Assembly (NCBI GenBank): GCA_039583875.1
Contig: CM077162.1
Span: 63,718,822 to 63,782,821 of the forward strand
Length of the DNA: 64,000 bases
Direction: 5' to 3'
Source of the DNA: Platanthera guangdongensis
Lineage: Eukaryota > Streptophyta > Magnoliopsida > Asparagales > Orchidaceae
The notes below the pieces were generated by a model. The model did no database searches. It saw only the letters and a list, made by a program, of their open reading frames with translations, and was not told the DNA's origin. The first letter of the stretch is position 1. The number at the start of each line of letters is the position of its first letter. Of the stretch, positions 33,121 through 44,600 are shown one piece after another. Both the position numbers and the translations under genes were made by a program.

Positions 33121-33587
33121 TAATGTTAGTAAATCTTCCTTATAAAATAAAACCGCATTCCCAACTTCCAATAAATACCAACTAATCACTTTTATGTAAA
33201 GATTAAATAAAATAAGAATACCAGTGAATTTGTTTTTTTTCCTCCCTACTAGAAATAATTAGAAGATAATACAAGGAGAAAAGGAAGCAACCTAGTCATG
33301 CAAATCATAGCTCTACAATGGCGTCTATTGTCTCTGTGTTGTCCCTCTTATCTTGCCACTCCTTTTCTACCATGTTGACCTTTTCGTACTCCAAGTTTGC
33401 GGCCGCGTTGTCAAGCTTTTTGCAATCGACCTTAACATGAACAAGTGTGAGGACATCTGCTTGGCCGCACCCATCCCAAAGCCCTTACCAACATTGCCCT
33501 CATTGATCTTGCTTTGCACCAAAATTAGGATGTTGAATCTTAGCTCAAGATGTTTACTTCGATTACTACCTCTAGAGCATGGATTGT
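33121..33587. other. AT-rich stretch between the diverged repeats
   Basis: No gene, RNA or repeat that I can recognise. The open frame at 33353-33613 has no family features. Confidence 0.5.
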
Positions 33588-34560
33588 TTTTGCCTGTATT
33601 AGAATTAATGTAAAACCTCTCATCATGAAATGCTTAGTTCATTAAAATGCTTTCTTAAATATAAGGAAAGAAAGTTTTAGAATTTTAAAGTATTATCTTG
33701 AAATTTTGAATTACAACTTATTCTCTTATGGTATTTTAAATGTGCTCCTTATTGAAATGAAAATAAGCTTATGAACCGATCTTATGGTTGACCAAGACTT
33801 GGCTGCATGGTCTGTTCATACACACATGAGCTTGTTCACACACCCACTAAAATCATAGAACATTTGTGCATACTTACCCAATAAATTGTAAAATACCTTC
33901 ACTGTTTGGGCTCCTTACTATTATTATCTTCTGGGATCATGGCCCCCCACCTTATACTTTTGTCCTACCAAAATTGGAAAACTTGAGATATTCCTTTACC
34001 CTAGCTCAACTTTACCCAACAACTTAAACTTTCTCTTCTTCTTACATTTCTTTGTCTTCTACTCCTCACATGGTTGGTACAAAGGTTTTGTCTCTCTATC
34101 TTGTGCTTGTGCTTCTTATGTTTTACTCTTTGGGGCTTGCTCTTTACTCTCCCGAAAGGTGTAGGACATCCCTGCAAATTTTTTTTGTCCTTTTGACTCT
34201 CTGCAAAGTCTAGTTTGTGTGGTGCAGATGGAGTACATATTGACTTTAATATTTTTCTCTCTAAAAGGTAATATAGATGCACGCAGTACGATTCTAAGTT
34301 GTATGGTTTGTGGTGTGGTCATTTCTGACCTGAACTTTTGCATGGACTTTGTAAAGATTAAGTTCTTATGTCTTATGGGATCGACGAATATAGCACCATA
34401 GTTTACTGAACCAGTCCATTTAGTTTGGACAGATCTTCTTTGGCATCCTCCTCTTTGGGCTTCTTAATCATCAATACAATCCTTATATTTACATATTGAA
34501 TGGCTGGGAATTTTATGGCATTTTTTTCAATGGTGTTCAGTTTTTTTGCTTCTATTGAAA
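33588..34560 (+). repeat. Diverged direct repeat, copy 2
   Basis: Anchors in the same order as copy 1: TATTAGAATTAATGTAAAACC-like (33596), AAATGTGCTCCTTATTG (about 33738), TGCATGGTCTG (about 33803), GTGCTTGTGCTTCTTATGTT (about 34105) and CATCAATACAATCCTTA (about 34468). Spacing shrinks from about 1820 to 1440 bp along the repeat, so there are several indels. Confidence 0.65.
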
Positions 34561-35411
34561 TGCATTACTTTTGTTACTGTTTCAAGAAGAAAGCTCGAAC
34601 AATTTTGATAAATTTGTACTCGAGTATTGTAATTAGTTTATCCCCTCCAGTCATTGTACTTTGGGCCTTCCTCTTTAGTGTCTTCATCCTTTTTTGAATT
34701 AATTTTCCTTAGAACCAACTATAATTCTCATTTTCTTCACTTGCAAGGAATTTTTATATTAGCCCCTTCAATCCTCAGCACTGTGAAAAGGTTTAATTCT
34801 AATAAGAGTTCATCCTTTAAACCCGCATGATACTTTATGAAAAAGTTTTCCAAAAGTGATATGCTTGAAGAAATATCTCCACTGAATATTTTAGCGTCTG
34901 CACTATTTGATCACGTTTTTCCCACGTGTTACCACCAGATCGGTTTTCATGGTCAATTTGAAAAAAATGAGATTTCAGAGTTCGTTTGAATTACTACCAT
35001 GTAAGGTGTGACATTGCATTTATTGAAGGATAATTTGGCTTTAATATGCCGATGTGCACAATATCGTCAAAAACTGGCAGTTCTAAATTAGCATCCACTT
35101 TGGAGGCTTTATCTAAATAGTCCTAGAAGGTTAGAACCTCTTCATCCTCATATGTATGTTCATACTCCTAGTTAAGGCCCCCTTCTTAGTATCTAAGGAA
35201 CCATTGAATGTGAAATACTTTCTGTTCAACACAACAAAGTTGGTATGTTTTTTGCATTAACAAATTTTGCTGCTTTGCAAGAATATTTGAAGTCGCTGCT
35301 TGCCATTATTATCTCTTCAACCACATTGGTGCTTTGTTATCTCAAGTAGTATTAATTTTCACCATGCTGAATGTTCTCTTGAAACATATAGAATCGGATG
35401 TATGCTCGTAA
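34561..35411. other. AT-rich DNA with no recognised feature
   Basis: No supported ORF, RNA gene or repeat. Possibly old transposon remains. Confidence 0.5.
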
Positions 35412-36090
35412 TCATCATCATCATCAATAACCTTATCCCAAGTACGCTAATCATTATCATGTTGAGTTGGCTTTGTGAATCCTCATTTTCATTTGTCACA
35501 TCGAGTGTTGCCTGAGGTAGTGACGTGTTAAACCCAAATTACGTAAATCATTTTGAACAAATTTTATCGATGTTACATTTGGTCTACCCTTCTTTACCTA
35601 ATTCTTTGTGCCAACTTTGTTTACTTGTCTAATTGATGGATTTCTCTAACCTTTGTTTTACATGCTTAAAGCACCCAAGTTCCATTTTATTATCCTATTT
35701 GCTATATATGCCACTCAATGTTTTTCTTATATAATCATTTGTTAATTATTATTTTCTAATTTTTTCACACATCCATCTTAATATTCCCATTTCTACCTTC
35801 CTCAATTTAGATATTTATAAATGCTATACCGCCCAACATTCAAATCCATATAGGATTGTAAGCCCAACAACAAATTTATAAAAATTATCTTAAGTTTCCA
35901 TTGTACCCACCCTTTGTTGTAGTAAATTAAAGTCCTTTACCTTCTAGACAATATCTCATTTGTTCTACCTCAATAGATGTTTCTCTGATTAGATTGTTAT
36001 TTGTGAGAGCGATACACCATGACATTCACTTTAAATATCTTTTCTAAGCATCTCCATAAATATTCTAAAAAATATAAAGAGTCATGCTAT
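35412..36090 (-). mobile_element. RTE-type LINE, 5'-truncated 3' end
   Basis: On the minus strand, fragments ILYGFECWAV (near 35875-35850) and KVEMGILRWMCEKIRK (near 35812-35765) match the conserved end of plant RTE LINE reverse transcriptases. The expected tail follows: a Gly-Arg-Pro patch near 35585, then CTTGGGATAAGG and a short GAT microsatellite (35412-35440). RTE elements characteristically end in such simple repeats. Frameshifts and stops are frequent. The 5' limit is uncertain. Confidence 0.68.
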
Positions 36091-36397
36091 TCCTTGGTGT
36101 AATTCTACTGTGATTGGATATGGGGAGTATATCTATATGTTGGAATATTTGAATGGTGATATCAAGAAACATGGAGATATTGAAGGAGCATTCCGTGGAA
36201 GATGACGTTATTATCCGTACCGACGAAGTTGGGATGATACATATTTAATAGCCTATATGATTGTCGAAATTGATGAATTTATTCTATTAGGGCACATGCC
36301 CATCATAATCACTATTGGTTTATTCAAGCCATGCTGAATAAAAGCCGTCAAATCCACCATAAAGGAGAGCAGTAAAAGGAGTTTAGAAAGAAGAGAA
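36091..36397. other. Unannotated AT-rich spacer
   Basis: Nothing recognised. May contain further decayed LINE sequence. Confidence 0.4.
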
Positions 36398-36400
36398 TAA

Positions 36401-36530
36401 GGCTTTGTTTGGGGGGACTTATTTTCACCGGTCAAGCGGTTACCATTGCATGAACTGGACCTTAATCTTGAATATGTATCATGCGGTGATAACTGCTTGA
36501 CCGGTGAAATTAAGTCCCCCAAACGAAGTC
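36401..36530. mobile_element. 130-bp MITE, PIF/Harbinger (Tourist)-like
   Basis: Imperfect terminal inverted repeats of more than 40 bp: left starts GGCTTTGTTTGGGGGG, the right end read in reverse starts GACTTCGTTTGGGGG, and both continue with CACCGGTCAAGC. A 3-bp TAA flanks each side (36398-36400, 36531-36533), the target size and sequence typical of PIF/Harbinger. There is almost no internal sequence, so it is non-autonomous. Confidence 0.82.
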
Positions 36531-36533
36531 TAA

Positions 36534-37179
36534 GATAACTTTGACTTCAAAAGGGGTGATAATTTTGAATGAGACAAATTTTGTGTCTATCCTGACTAAG
36601 AGAATGGGAGGTGTGATGTATGGTGTAGGGAATAATTAGATTCCATAGGTTTATGTTGAAGAGCAATTAGTGTTGTTTGGACCAATTGTTAGGTGGCGAG
36701 GAGAAGGGAACAGAGAAAATATTACATTATATTTCGAGAGACATACTCTCACCTAAACAACTGAGCATTGGTTTCCTTGCCCAACACACGGTCAAATCCT
36801 CTTAAGGAGATGCAAGATGGTGATGCTCATTACAATGAATTACTCCTACTCTATAAGTAGGAACAAAGATTAAGAGGACTAGCTAATTAGTTAATACATA
36901 AAATGAGTCCATTTAATATTAAATAGGGTGCTGTTATTAGCAAATTTATTTTGGCTGTTAGTGAACCATTACTACTAGCAAAATATAAAATTTGAAAATG
37001 ACTATTTGAAAACCAAATGGTTACCAGTAAATCACTCTAAATTTTTTTAAAAAAAAACTCTCAAAAATAAGTGTGCACTATACTATATCATTTAGCATTA
37101 CAAAATTAGAGTAGTTATCATATTTTTGCTACAAAAAGGTTAATCTAAAATTTGATCGTCTTCAATAGCTTCCAAAAAG
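36534..37179. other. AT-rich DNA with no recognised feature
   Basis: No supported coding frame or RNA gene on either strand. Confidence 0.5.
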
Positions 37180-37440
37180 CCATGCAATAAATTAAATATT
37201 GTTACAAATTTTTTGTGTAAATTAACATCCGATGGAAATTAAAATCGAAATTTATACCTTTCTTAATATGTTGTCGAAGATCTATTCTCTTGAAGTTGCT
37301 TCTCTTTAATACTCCTAAAAATCTTTGCAATAAAATTAAACAATGTTATTACAATTTTATGTAATTTAATAGTGTATGAATATTGAAATGAAAATTTTTA
37401 CCTTTCATGATTTGTTGTTGAGAATGTATTCATATGAACT
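37180..37440 (-). repeat. Diverged tandem duplication of about 140 bp
   Basis: GCAATAAATTAAATATTGTT (37186) and GCAATAAAATTAAACAATGT (37326) open two similar blocks. Each ends in an element that on the minus strand reads as a short open stretch followed by GAAAG-GTATAAA or GAAAG-GTAAAAA, like an exon with a GT donor. Confidence 0.5.
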
Positions 37441-37659
37441 TGCTATGTATGCATGATACCTACATGTGGAGTATAATTGAGACAATGAACATCCTTCTTT
37501 CATGCACAGTCTCACAAACTGTTTTTTCATTTGAAAATCTGATGAAAATTATATTTGGGATTTGAGGAAGTGCCGAGTCCAATGGAAGAAATATCATACT
37601 TCGATTTCATGAAATTAGAGCCACACCAATAGCAAGATGATATAATTAATCCAGGTACC

Positions 37660-38950
37660 CGGGTGTGTTTTTTTGCGGATATCACCTGAGGAGTTATTTT
37701 CGCGTGATTTAGTTCAGGATTTCCCTAGCCACGCTCAACACTCATATTCCACCTGATTTCGTGCCCTAGCCGCAGTCGCAGCCCCGCAACATTCGCAGAA
37801 TCACAGCCCTGTTCTTCTTCAGTTCTTCTTCCGACCGGATATCACCTGCCGAGTGCATCCCTGCATCTTGATTCTTCCGCCATTCTTCTTCTTTCGACCA
37901 GATCTCCATCTTCGACGAATCGACGTGCCCTAGGCACAACATATTCTTCCCTGGGCGGAACTAGGAATCGATTCTGGTGTGAGGTGAGTTTCCATTCACT
38001 TCTTCCGCCATTGTTCACTGTTTCTTGCTGTCAGAGATAATTGTTCCAAGTTTTTTGCATCATTTCTTCACTGTTTCACTATTTTGATAATTGTTTACTT
38101 TTTTCAAGTTTCTTGTTCACTGTTTCTTGCTGCCAGAGATGACTGTTTTCTCTGTTTTTTGATAATTGTTTTTTATTTCTACTTTTCTTGCATAATTGTT
38201 TTGATAATTGATTACTGTTTTTTGATAATTGTCTTCACAGCTTCAATGTTGAATCTATTTTAAACTTAGGTATTTGATCATCGATGGATAAGTTTCTTTC
38301 AAAAATGAGTTCAAAACAATTTTCTCAAGATTTTAAAACATTGGATTCATGTGGTAAAAGGCCTCGAGTTGAAGAGTTAATTTAGATGAGTTACCCGCTG
38401 ATCTAGTATTGAGACAACCTATAAGCTTGTATGATGTAAATACACAAGATATGATAAGAAGGAATTACTTGCAGAAGAGTCATTGTCAACCAGTTTTAGC
38501 AAATTTTCCACAAACTAAAATTGGAGATAAAGCACGCCGTTTCAACAAGAACCGGTTTAATGATTGGCTGGAATATAATATAGATAAAGATGTTTCATAT
38601 TGTCTTTATTGTTACATTTTTACATAGAGAGGTTGTGATCCTACATTTGTATGTCGTGGTTTCAGATATTAAAAAGTTAGGACGATCTTAGAGAAACGTG
38701 TCAGAAATCACACAAATACACATAATAACTCTAATAAGATGTGTATAGCTTTAATGAATCATAAGAAAGGTATTCAAGTCACATTTTTCAGGTAGGAAGA
38801 GACACAACATACTCAATATTGTGCTCGTTTGTGTGCGTCAATAGATTAGATACGATTTCTTTTAAAACAAAGGTTGTCTTTTTGCGGGCATGATGAGTCT
38901 AAACAATCTAGTAATCGAGGGAATTTTCTTGAACTATTATAATTTCTTGC
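37660..38950 (+). pseudogene. hAT transposase relic with TTF-type zinc finger (ZMYM1-like)
   Basis: The 5' part (37660-37983) looks like an untranslated leader. A GT-AG intron (37984-38240, donor GTGAGT, acceptor GTCTTCACAG) lies before ATG 38284 (MDKFLSKMSSK). After a frameshift near 38360 the frame continues as LRQPISLYDVNTQDMIRRNY and FPQTKIGDKARRF, with WLEYNIDKDVSYCLYCYIF carrying the Cys pair of a TTF zinc finger. Further fragments (TFVCRGFRY, FCGHDESKQSSNRGNFLELL) match the start of the DUF4371-type domain. Everything after about 38945 is missing, replaced by a minisatellite. Such proteins are hAT-derived transposases; this copy cannot be functional. Confidence 0.78.
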
Positions 38951-39061
38951 ATTCTAAGTTATCAAAGGCGCAAGACACACCAGGGCGCAAATGGGTCATT
39001 GAGCATAGGCGCAAGCCGCAGGCGCGCGCCTAAGGCATGAGAAGTGCAAAAATGAGGGAAA
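38951..39061. other. GC-rich junction after the hAT relic
   Basis: Contains palindromic GGCGCGCGCC and several GGCGCAAG words leading into the minisatellite. No gene. Confidence 0.5.
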
Positions 39062-39440
39062 ACAGAAATTGGGCGCCTAATTCGCTGAAATTGAGCGAAT
39101 TGGGCGCCCAATTTGCTGACGAATTAGGCGCCCAATTCGCTGAAATTGAGCGTATTGGGCGCCCAATTCGCTGAAATTGAACGTATTGGGCTCCCAATTC
39201 GCTGAAATTGAACGTATTGGGCTCCCAATTCGCTGAAATCATGTCAATTGAGCACCCAATTCGCTATTGGGCTGAAATTGAGCGAATTAGGCGATCAATT
39301 CGCTAAAATTGAGGCAATTGGGCGCCCAATTTGCTGAAATTGAGACAATTGGGCTCTCACTTCGCTGAAATTGAGTCAATTGGGCGCTCAATTCGCTGAA
39401 ATTGAGTCAATTGGACGTCCAATTCGCTGAAATTGAGTAT
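39062..39440. repeat. 31-bp minisatellite with palindromic core
   Basis: About twelve units of GCTGAAATTGAGYGWATTGG plus GCGCCCAATTC. The core ATTGGGCGCCCAAT is a perfect palindrome in several units and is degraded in others to GGGCTCCC or GGACGTCC. The register slips once near 39240-39275. It starts where the hAT homology ends. Confidence 0.9.
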
Positions 39441-40135
39441 AAGTCAAATCGATGACGGTTGTAACAAACTAATCTCTGAGTTCACAAGCGCCACCGTCGT
39501 ACCAAATAGACACTAAAGCAGTTGGAAAAGGTTTTGGAAATCTCTTATGAGTGAGTGTTCATGAAATGTTTTAAATTTTAGAATGAGTAGTAAAAAACTC
39601 CAATGAGTGAGTGTTAATGAAATGTCTTAAAATTTTAGAATGATGCACATGGAATGCATAAGCAACTAGCCAACTATCTAACAAATAATCACTGTAAGTG
39701 ATGAACTTAACAAAGTCAGAAACATTTACTACTGAAATTAGAATGCTATACAATCGAATACAATCAAGTTAAATCAACTTGAAAATGCTTCAGTTAAATT
39801 CAAAGATGTGCTACAAACTTACATAACAAATAGAAAGCCAGGGAGATGAAATGTTGAGGGCCTGAAAGTTACTTCGACTTGTTGTAGAGAGATAGGTTGG
39901 AGAGAAGAACCACCAAGTTAGCAATGTTTGAAGATGAAATGCTCTTTTACATTTGAAAACAATGATTTGAAAATAAAATTAAGAGATTGAAATGTTTGGC
40001 ACCAAAAACAAACATAAACCACCAAGTCAGCAATCATAATCTATAAACTAATGTGCAAGAAAATTACATAACATCACGTCATCACATAATTTTTCAATTT
40101 TTCCTCGGTCTCGTGATATCATCATTAAGTATTAA
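39441..40135. other. AT-rich spacer
   Basis: No gene. Holds a short local duplication (GTGAGTGTTCATGAAATG near 39550 and GTGAGTGTTAATGAAATG near 39607). Confidence 0.5.
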
Positions 40136-42236
40136 TTACTCATCGTCTGAATCAATTAAGGTTTCATCTTCTTCACTAAAATCTTCTTCTTTTTCATTGA
40201 CCTCGGCTTCTTCTTCATCCTCGACATCATCTGTAGGCATTGTTGGAGTAGGTTCCCTCTTCTTAGATGTGCTCCCCTTGTCAGCTGCCATCTTCCCTTT
40301 AGATAAGTGCATGGAGTAGATGTCTTCTTCCACTCTACCGACCCTAGCTACTGCACCCCAGGTCAATAAATCGTCATCCTGCTCAACCTCCTCATCTTCC
40401 TCCATTCTTCCCATCAGCCATTCATTGCTATCATCAATATCTTTCAGCGAGATCGGATCAATACGATCACATGAATCATATCGCCGACGCAAGACACGAT
40501 TGTATTTTACAAATACTAAATCGTTTAGGTGCTACTGTGCTAGCCGATTTCTTTTTTTGCTATGTACCTACAACATAACAAATAAATAATTAATTATATA
40601 ATGATATAAATTAATATTTACATATTCAAAAAAATTCATACATGTTGAAAAAAACTCCAGTTACGCTCACATCCGGATGAACTACAAGTGAGACTTAAAA
40701 CCTTTACATCAAATTTAGTCAGATTATAAGTATCAGCTCCATATGATTGACACCATTCAGCTGCCCCAAAAAATGAATATCAAGAATTTAATAAATCATT
40801 CCTAGTAAATAAATTGTTTGTTTGAAACTTGAAATAATATTTAATTTACTAAGCAGGGGACTTTGTTTTTCTATGCGAACTGCATTGCATGCTAAATAAA
40901 CCTTCAACATTTCTATATAAACTTAGTTGGTTCATAATTTTTTCTTGAATGTCAGGACTTAGAATGAGCTTTTGCATTGTTTGATATAAGCCTCTCATGA
41001 TTTCTCCATCTAATGTCATATCAGAGTTTTAATAGAAGAATTTCGGATTTAAATAATGAGCCGCCGCATGCAATGGTCGATGAAACTGATTTTTACATCG
41101 CTTGTTCACAATCTCCAAGACTTCTTTATATTTTTTCTGTTTCTCATTGAAAGAGTTCATGATTGTCTCTTTCGCTCTATCCATAGTCTTATAGATATAA
41201 CTCATAGCCGGTCTTTTCTCCCCATCTACCAATCTTAGTACCCGAACTAAAGGTCCAAAAATCTTCAAAATGTACACAATAGTACTCCAGAAAGAGACCA
41301 TGTGTATAATGCTTTGTACTTGCTTACCTCCCGTTTCCTTTGCCCACTTGCCTGATGTCCACTCAGGTGAAGTGAACATCTTCCTTGGATTGGTCCTCTA
41401 CTTATGAATGCGCTGAAGAGTACGGAATGAAGTCGCAAACCGAGTAACAACAGGTCTTACAAGCTCCACTTGTCCTGTGAAGCTCCTTAGCATGTTGACT
41501 AGTCCAGGCCGAACATAATATAACTATTTACGCTCATTGCTCTTTTAATTGTTCTACTAATTGTTCTACTAATGCTAGTCCAGGCATTAAGTTGGTGCAA
41601 TGGGCGGCACACGATGTCCAATATAAATATGGTCGTTTTGCTTCCAATAATTTTCCTATTTCATAACAAACACAATCATAGTCAATATATGACATTAAAA
41701 ATAAATAGATATTAAAAAAAGATGATTAATGATATATTTACCTGCTAGTATATTGTTGTTTGCATATCAGTAACAACTTGAACAACATTTGCCTCTCCAA
41801 CATGTTCCACTACTCTATCAAGCAATTGAAACATCCTCTCTCCAGTCTTTGCGTAATCAGATGCATCAACAGATTCTAGGAAAAATGTACATTTCAGTGA
41901 ATTCACCAAAAACTTTATAAGAGTTCTCTGTTTCTTATCTGTTCATCTGTCTTCCATGATAGAACATGCAAACAACCTCCACTCATCCTCATAATTCTTC
42001 ATCATATTCTGGGCTTCAGTTACTTCATTATTCAACAAAGGCACGCGAATTTCATGGTAACTGGGGGGTTTCAGTCCAACCCCAAACTGTCCAACGGATT
42101 CTATCATCACTGCAAAACTAGGATAGGTAACCACATTAAAAGGAATAGCTGCATCATATATCCATTGAGTTATATGCTTGCAAGCTCTCCCTTTAAGTTC
42201 CTTCTTACACGCTTCGTTAATTGAAGTTTGCTTCAT
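40136..42236 (-). pseudogene. Second hAT transposase relic (DUF659 and hAT C-terminal region)
   Basis: The minus strand from 42236 encodes the DUF659 start (IPFNVVTYPSFAVMIESVG, LKPPSYHEIRVPLL) and, after a TGA near 41943, FLVNSLKCTFFLESVDASDY and VVQVVTDMQT. The later block 41379-41029 (MFTSPEWTSGKWAKETGG, LVRVLRLVDGEKRPAM, HAAAHYLNPKFFY) is the mid-transposase region. 40492-40136 is the acidic tail (IDPISLKDIDDSNEWL). Order and motifs fit BED-type plant hAT transposases, but the BED finger is absent and the hAT dimerisation region is badly broken. It is a different subfamily from the relic at 37660-38950 and opposite in orientation. Confidence 0.8.
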
Positions 42237-42608
42237 TTGCTTATGTTGCCTTTTTATTTCATTTTCTTATCAATATTAAGTGCAAAAAAACATCCATCGG
42301 TCCTTTGGTCCTGGACTTTTTAGGAGCACCGCTTGGACTGCATCCATGAATCTTCACACTGACGCCATCCATATTCTCATCGCTTCCAAAGGTATCTACA
42401 TCTGCAAAGTCCGGGAATGCCCACTGGTCCTACAAAGGTATCAACATCTTGTGCACCAAAATTTTATTTTCCTAAAAAAAAGGTTATTTGTCACCCATCA
42501 TATGCCCACTAGGTCTGGTCACGAGTATCACACCACCTCCTCTTCGAGTATGACCGACGAACGACAACCGAATCCAAACCCTCTCTGGTTGATGTTCTTC
42601 ATGATGAA
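42237..42608. other. Junction between hAT relic and chromovirus G
   Basis: The boundary of G is not visible. 42280-42600 may hold remains of its gag, but I cannot recognise a zinc knuckle or gag domain. Confidence 0.4.
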
Positions 42609-43160
42609 ATGAACCATCAGATGGAGGATGACCTCAACGTTATGGTTATGCATTGTATTTTGACAACTCCACCTGCGTCGGAAGAGTGGCACCGCACCAA
42701 CAACTTCTCGTTGATTTTTAAGAGATGTGACAAACTTTTCAAGTTGATCATAGATAGTGGAAGTTTTATGAATGTCATATCAAAAAATGCCGTCACGCGT
42801 ATGAAGCTCACTACGGAGCCGTGCCTCACCCACACTCTTATCATGTAACTTGGATTAATAAGACCTCCCTTCTGATTACCAAGCGTTGTCTTGTCTCCCT
42901 TACCATCAAGTCTTATACCGACCAAATTTGGTGTGATGTGATCCCCATGGGCGTTTGTCATGTCTTGCTTGGACGTCCTTGACTCTATAATTATGATGTG
43001 ACGCATTTCAGGAAAGCTAATATGTATGAATTTAAATTTAATGGCAAGAAGATAGTCCTAAAACCCACATCTCCTAAGGACCCCTCCACTCCCTCTAAGG
43101 ATACAACCCTTCCGACAGAAAAGAAGACTTTTAAGTTTGATGGGTCGTAAGGAATTCACT
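42609..43160 (+). pseudogene. pol: Element G aspartic protease
   Basis: The active site LIIDSGSFMNVISKNAV is intact (near 42745-42795). The frame stops at 42848. Further protease sequence with shifts (including a CHVLLGRPWLYD-like region near 42958-42985) runs to about 43100. Confidence 0.82.
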
Positions 43161-43385
43161 CGCGATTCTTTTCTTGCTTGGGTTATGTGTGCTTTAGTGT
43201 GTCTTCAACCTAAGGGCGATGTTCCTAATTTGAAAGATTTGCTGCCGGAATTGAAAGCGTTGCTAGAAGAATATTAGGATGTCTATCTGAATGAGTTGCC
43301 CTCCGCATTACCACCACTAAGAGAGATCCAACACGTTATAGATTTCATCTCGGGTTAGTCTCTAACAAATCTCCCACACTATAGG

Positions 43386-44600
43386 TTGAACCCCGTGGCA
43401 CACCAAAAATTACAAACTCAAATTTCAGATTTTTTCCAAAAGGGTTTTATTAGACATAGCAAGTGTCCTTGTGCCGTTCCTGCCTTACTCGCACCGAAGA
43501 AAGATGGTACATGGAGAATGTGTGTAGATAGTCGTGCAGTTAACAAGATTACCATTAAATACCGATTTCTGATTCCCCGCTTAGATAATTTATTGGACAT
43601 GCTAGCCGGTGGCATGATTTTCTCTAAATTGGATCTTAGTAGCGGCTACCACCAAATACGGATTCGTGAATGTGATGAATGTAAAGCTGTGTTCAAGTCC
43701 AAGGAGGGTTTGCATGAATGGTTGGTAATGTTGTTTGTGCTCTCTAATGCCCCAATCACCTTTTCCCGCATGATGACTCATGTATTCCAACCTTTTAGGG
43801 GCAAGTTTATCGTGATTTATTTCATTGTTATCTTGGTATATAGTACCACTCCCACTGATCAATTTACACACTTGAAGATTATTTTTACCACACTACGCGA
43901 ACAGAAGTTATATGTCAATCTCAAGAAATGTATTTTCTTTGTCCAATCTGTAGAATATTTGGGCTACATAGTGGGTGCAGATGGAATTCAAGTGAACCCA
44001 GGAAAGATCCACGTCATTAAGGATTGGCCCGAGCCTAAGTGCAACCGTGACGTGAGAAGCTTTCATTGTTTAACTACTTTTTATCGTCGTTTCATTAAGA
44101 ACTTTAGTAGTATCATGACACCCATTACGAAGTGTATGAAGAAGGGCGATTTTAAGTGGACTACCTCCGCCACCATTGCGTTCCAAACTATCAAAACTAA
44201 AGTGACAGAGACTCTGATTCTTCACTTACACGACTTCAATAAGGTTTTTGAACTAACATGCGATGCATCCGGAGTTGGTGTTGGTGGTGTGCTAAGCCAA
44301 GAGTGACATCCCATCGGTTATTTTAGTGAGAAGTTATCGGGCCCAAAATTAATTTATTCCTATTATGATTAGGGAATTTTACGCGGTCATCTGTTGTCTC
44401 CAATATTGGAGGCATTATCTCCTTCCCAAGGAGTTCGTTCTCCTTTCCGATCATGAAGCACATAGGTTCATTAATTATCAACATAAAATCAACCCCCATC
44501 ACGCTAAATTGGTCTCTTTTCTACAAGAGTTCACATTCTCCCCCAAGCACCTTAAGAGTTCACAAAACCGTGTCGTTGACGCCCTTAGTTGCCTCTCTTT
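43386..44600 (+). pseudogene. pol: Element G reverse transcriptase and RNase H
   Basis: Strong RT homology: [34 protein letters not shown] and [16 protein letters not shown]. The active-site box reads YFIVILVYS, with Ile-Val in place of the two catalytic Asp, so polymerase activity is impossible. The RNase H part begins [19 protein letters not shown], is stopped by TGA 44304-44306, and continues through shifts to LLSDHEAHRFI and VVDALSC. Confidence 0.9.

Noticed and set aside
33353..33613. Small host gene at 33353
   Set aside because: 86 codons with no domain or splice support, in decayed repeat DNA.
35400..35445. Stand-alone microsatellite
   Set aside because: The CATCATCATCAT run is better explained as the 3' tail of the RTE LINE.
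40053..40589. + strand Ser-rich ORFs
   Set aside because: Complement of the acidic Asp/Glu tail of the hAT relic on the minus strand.
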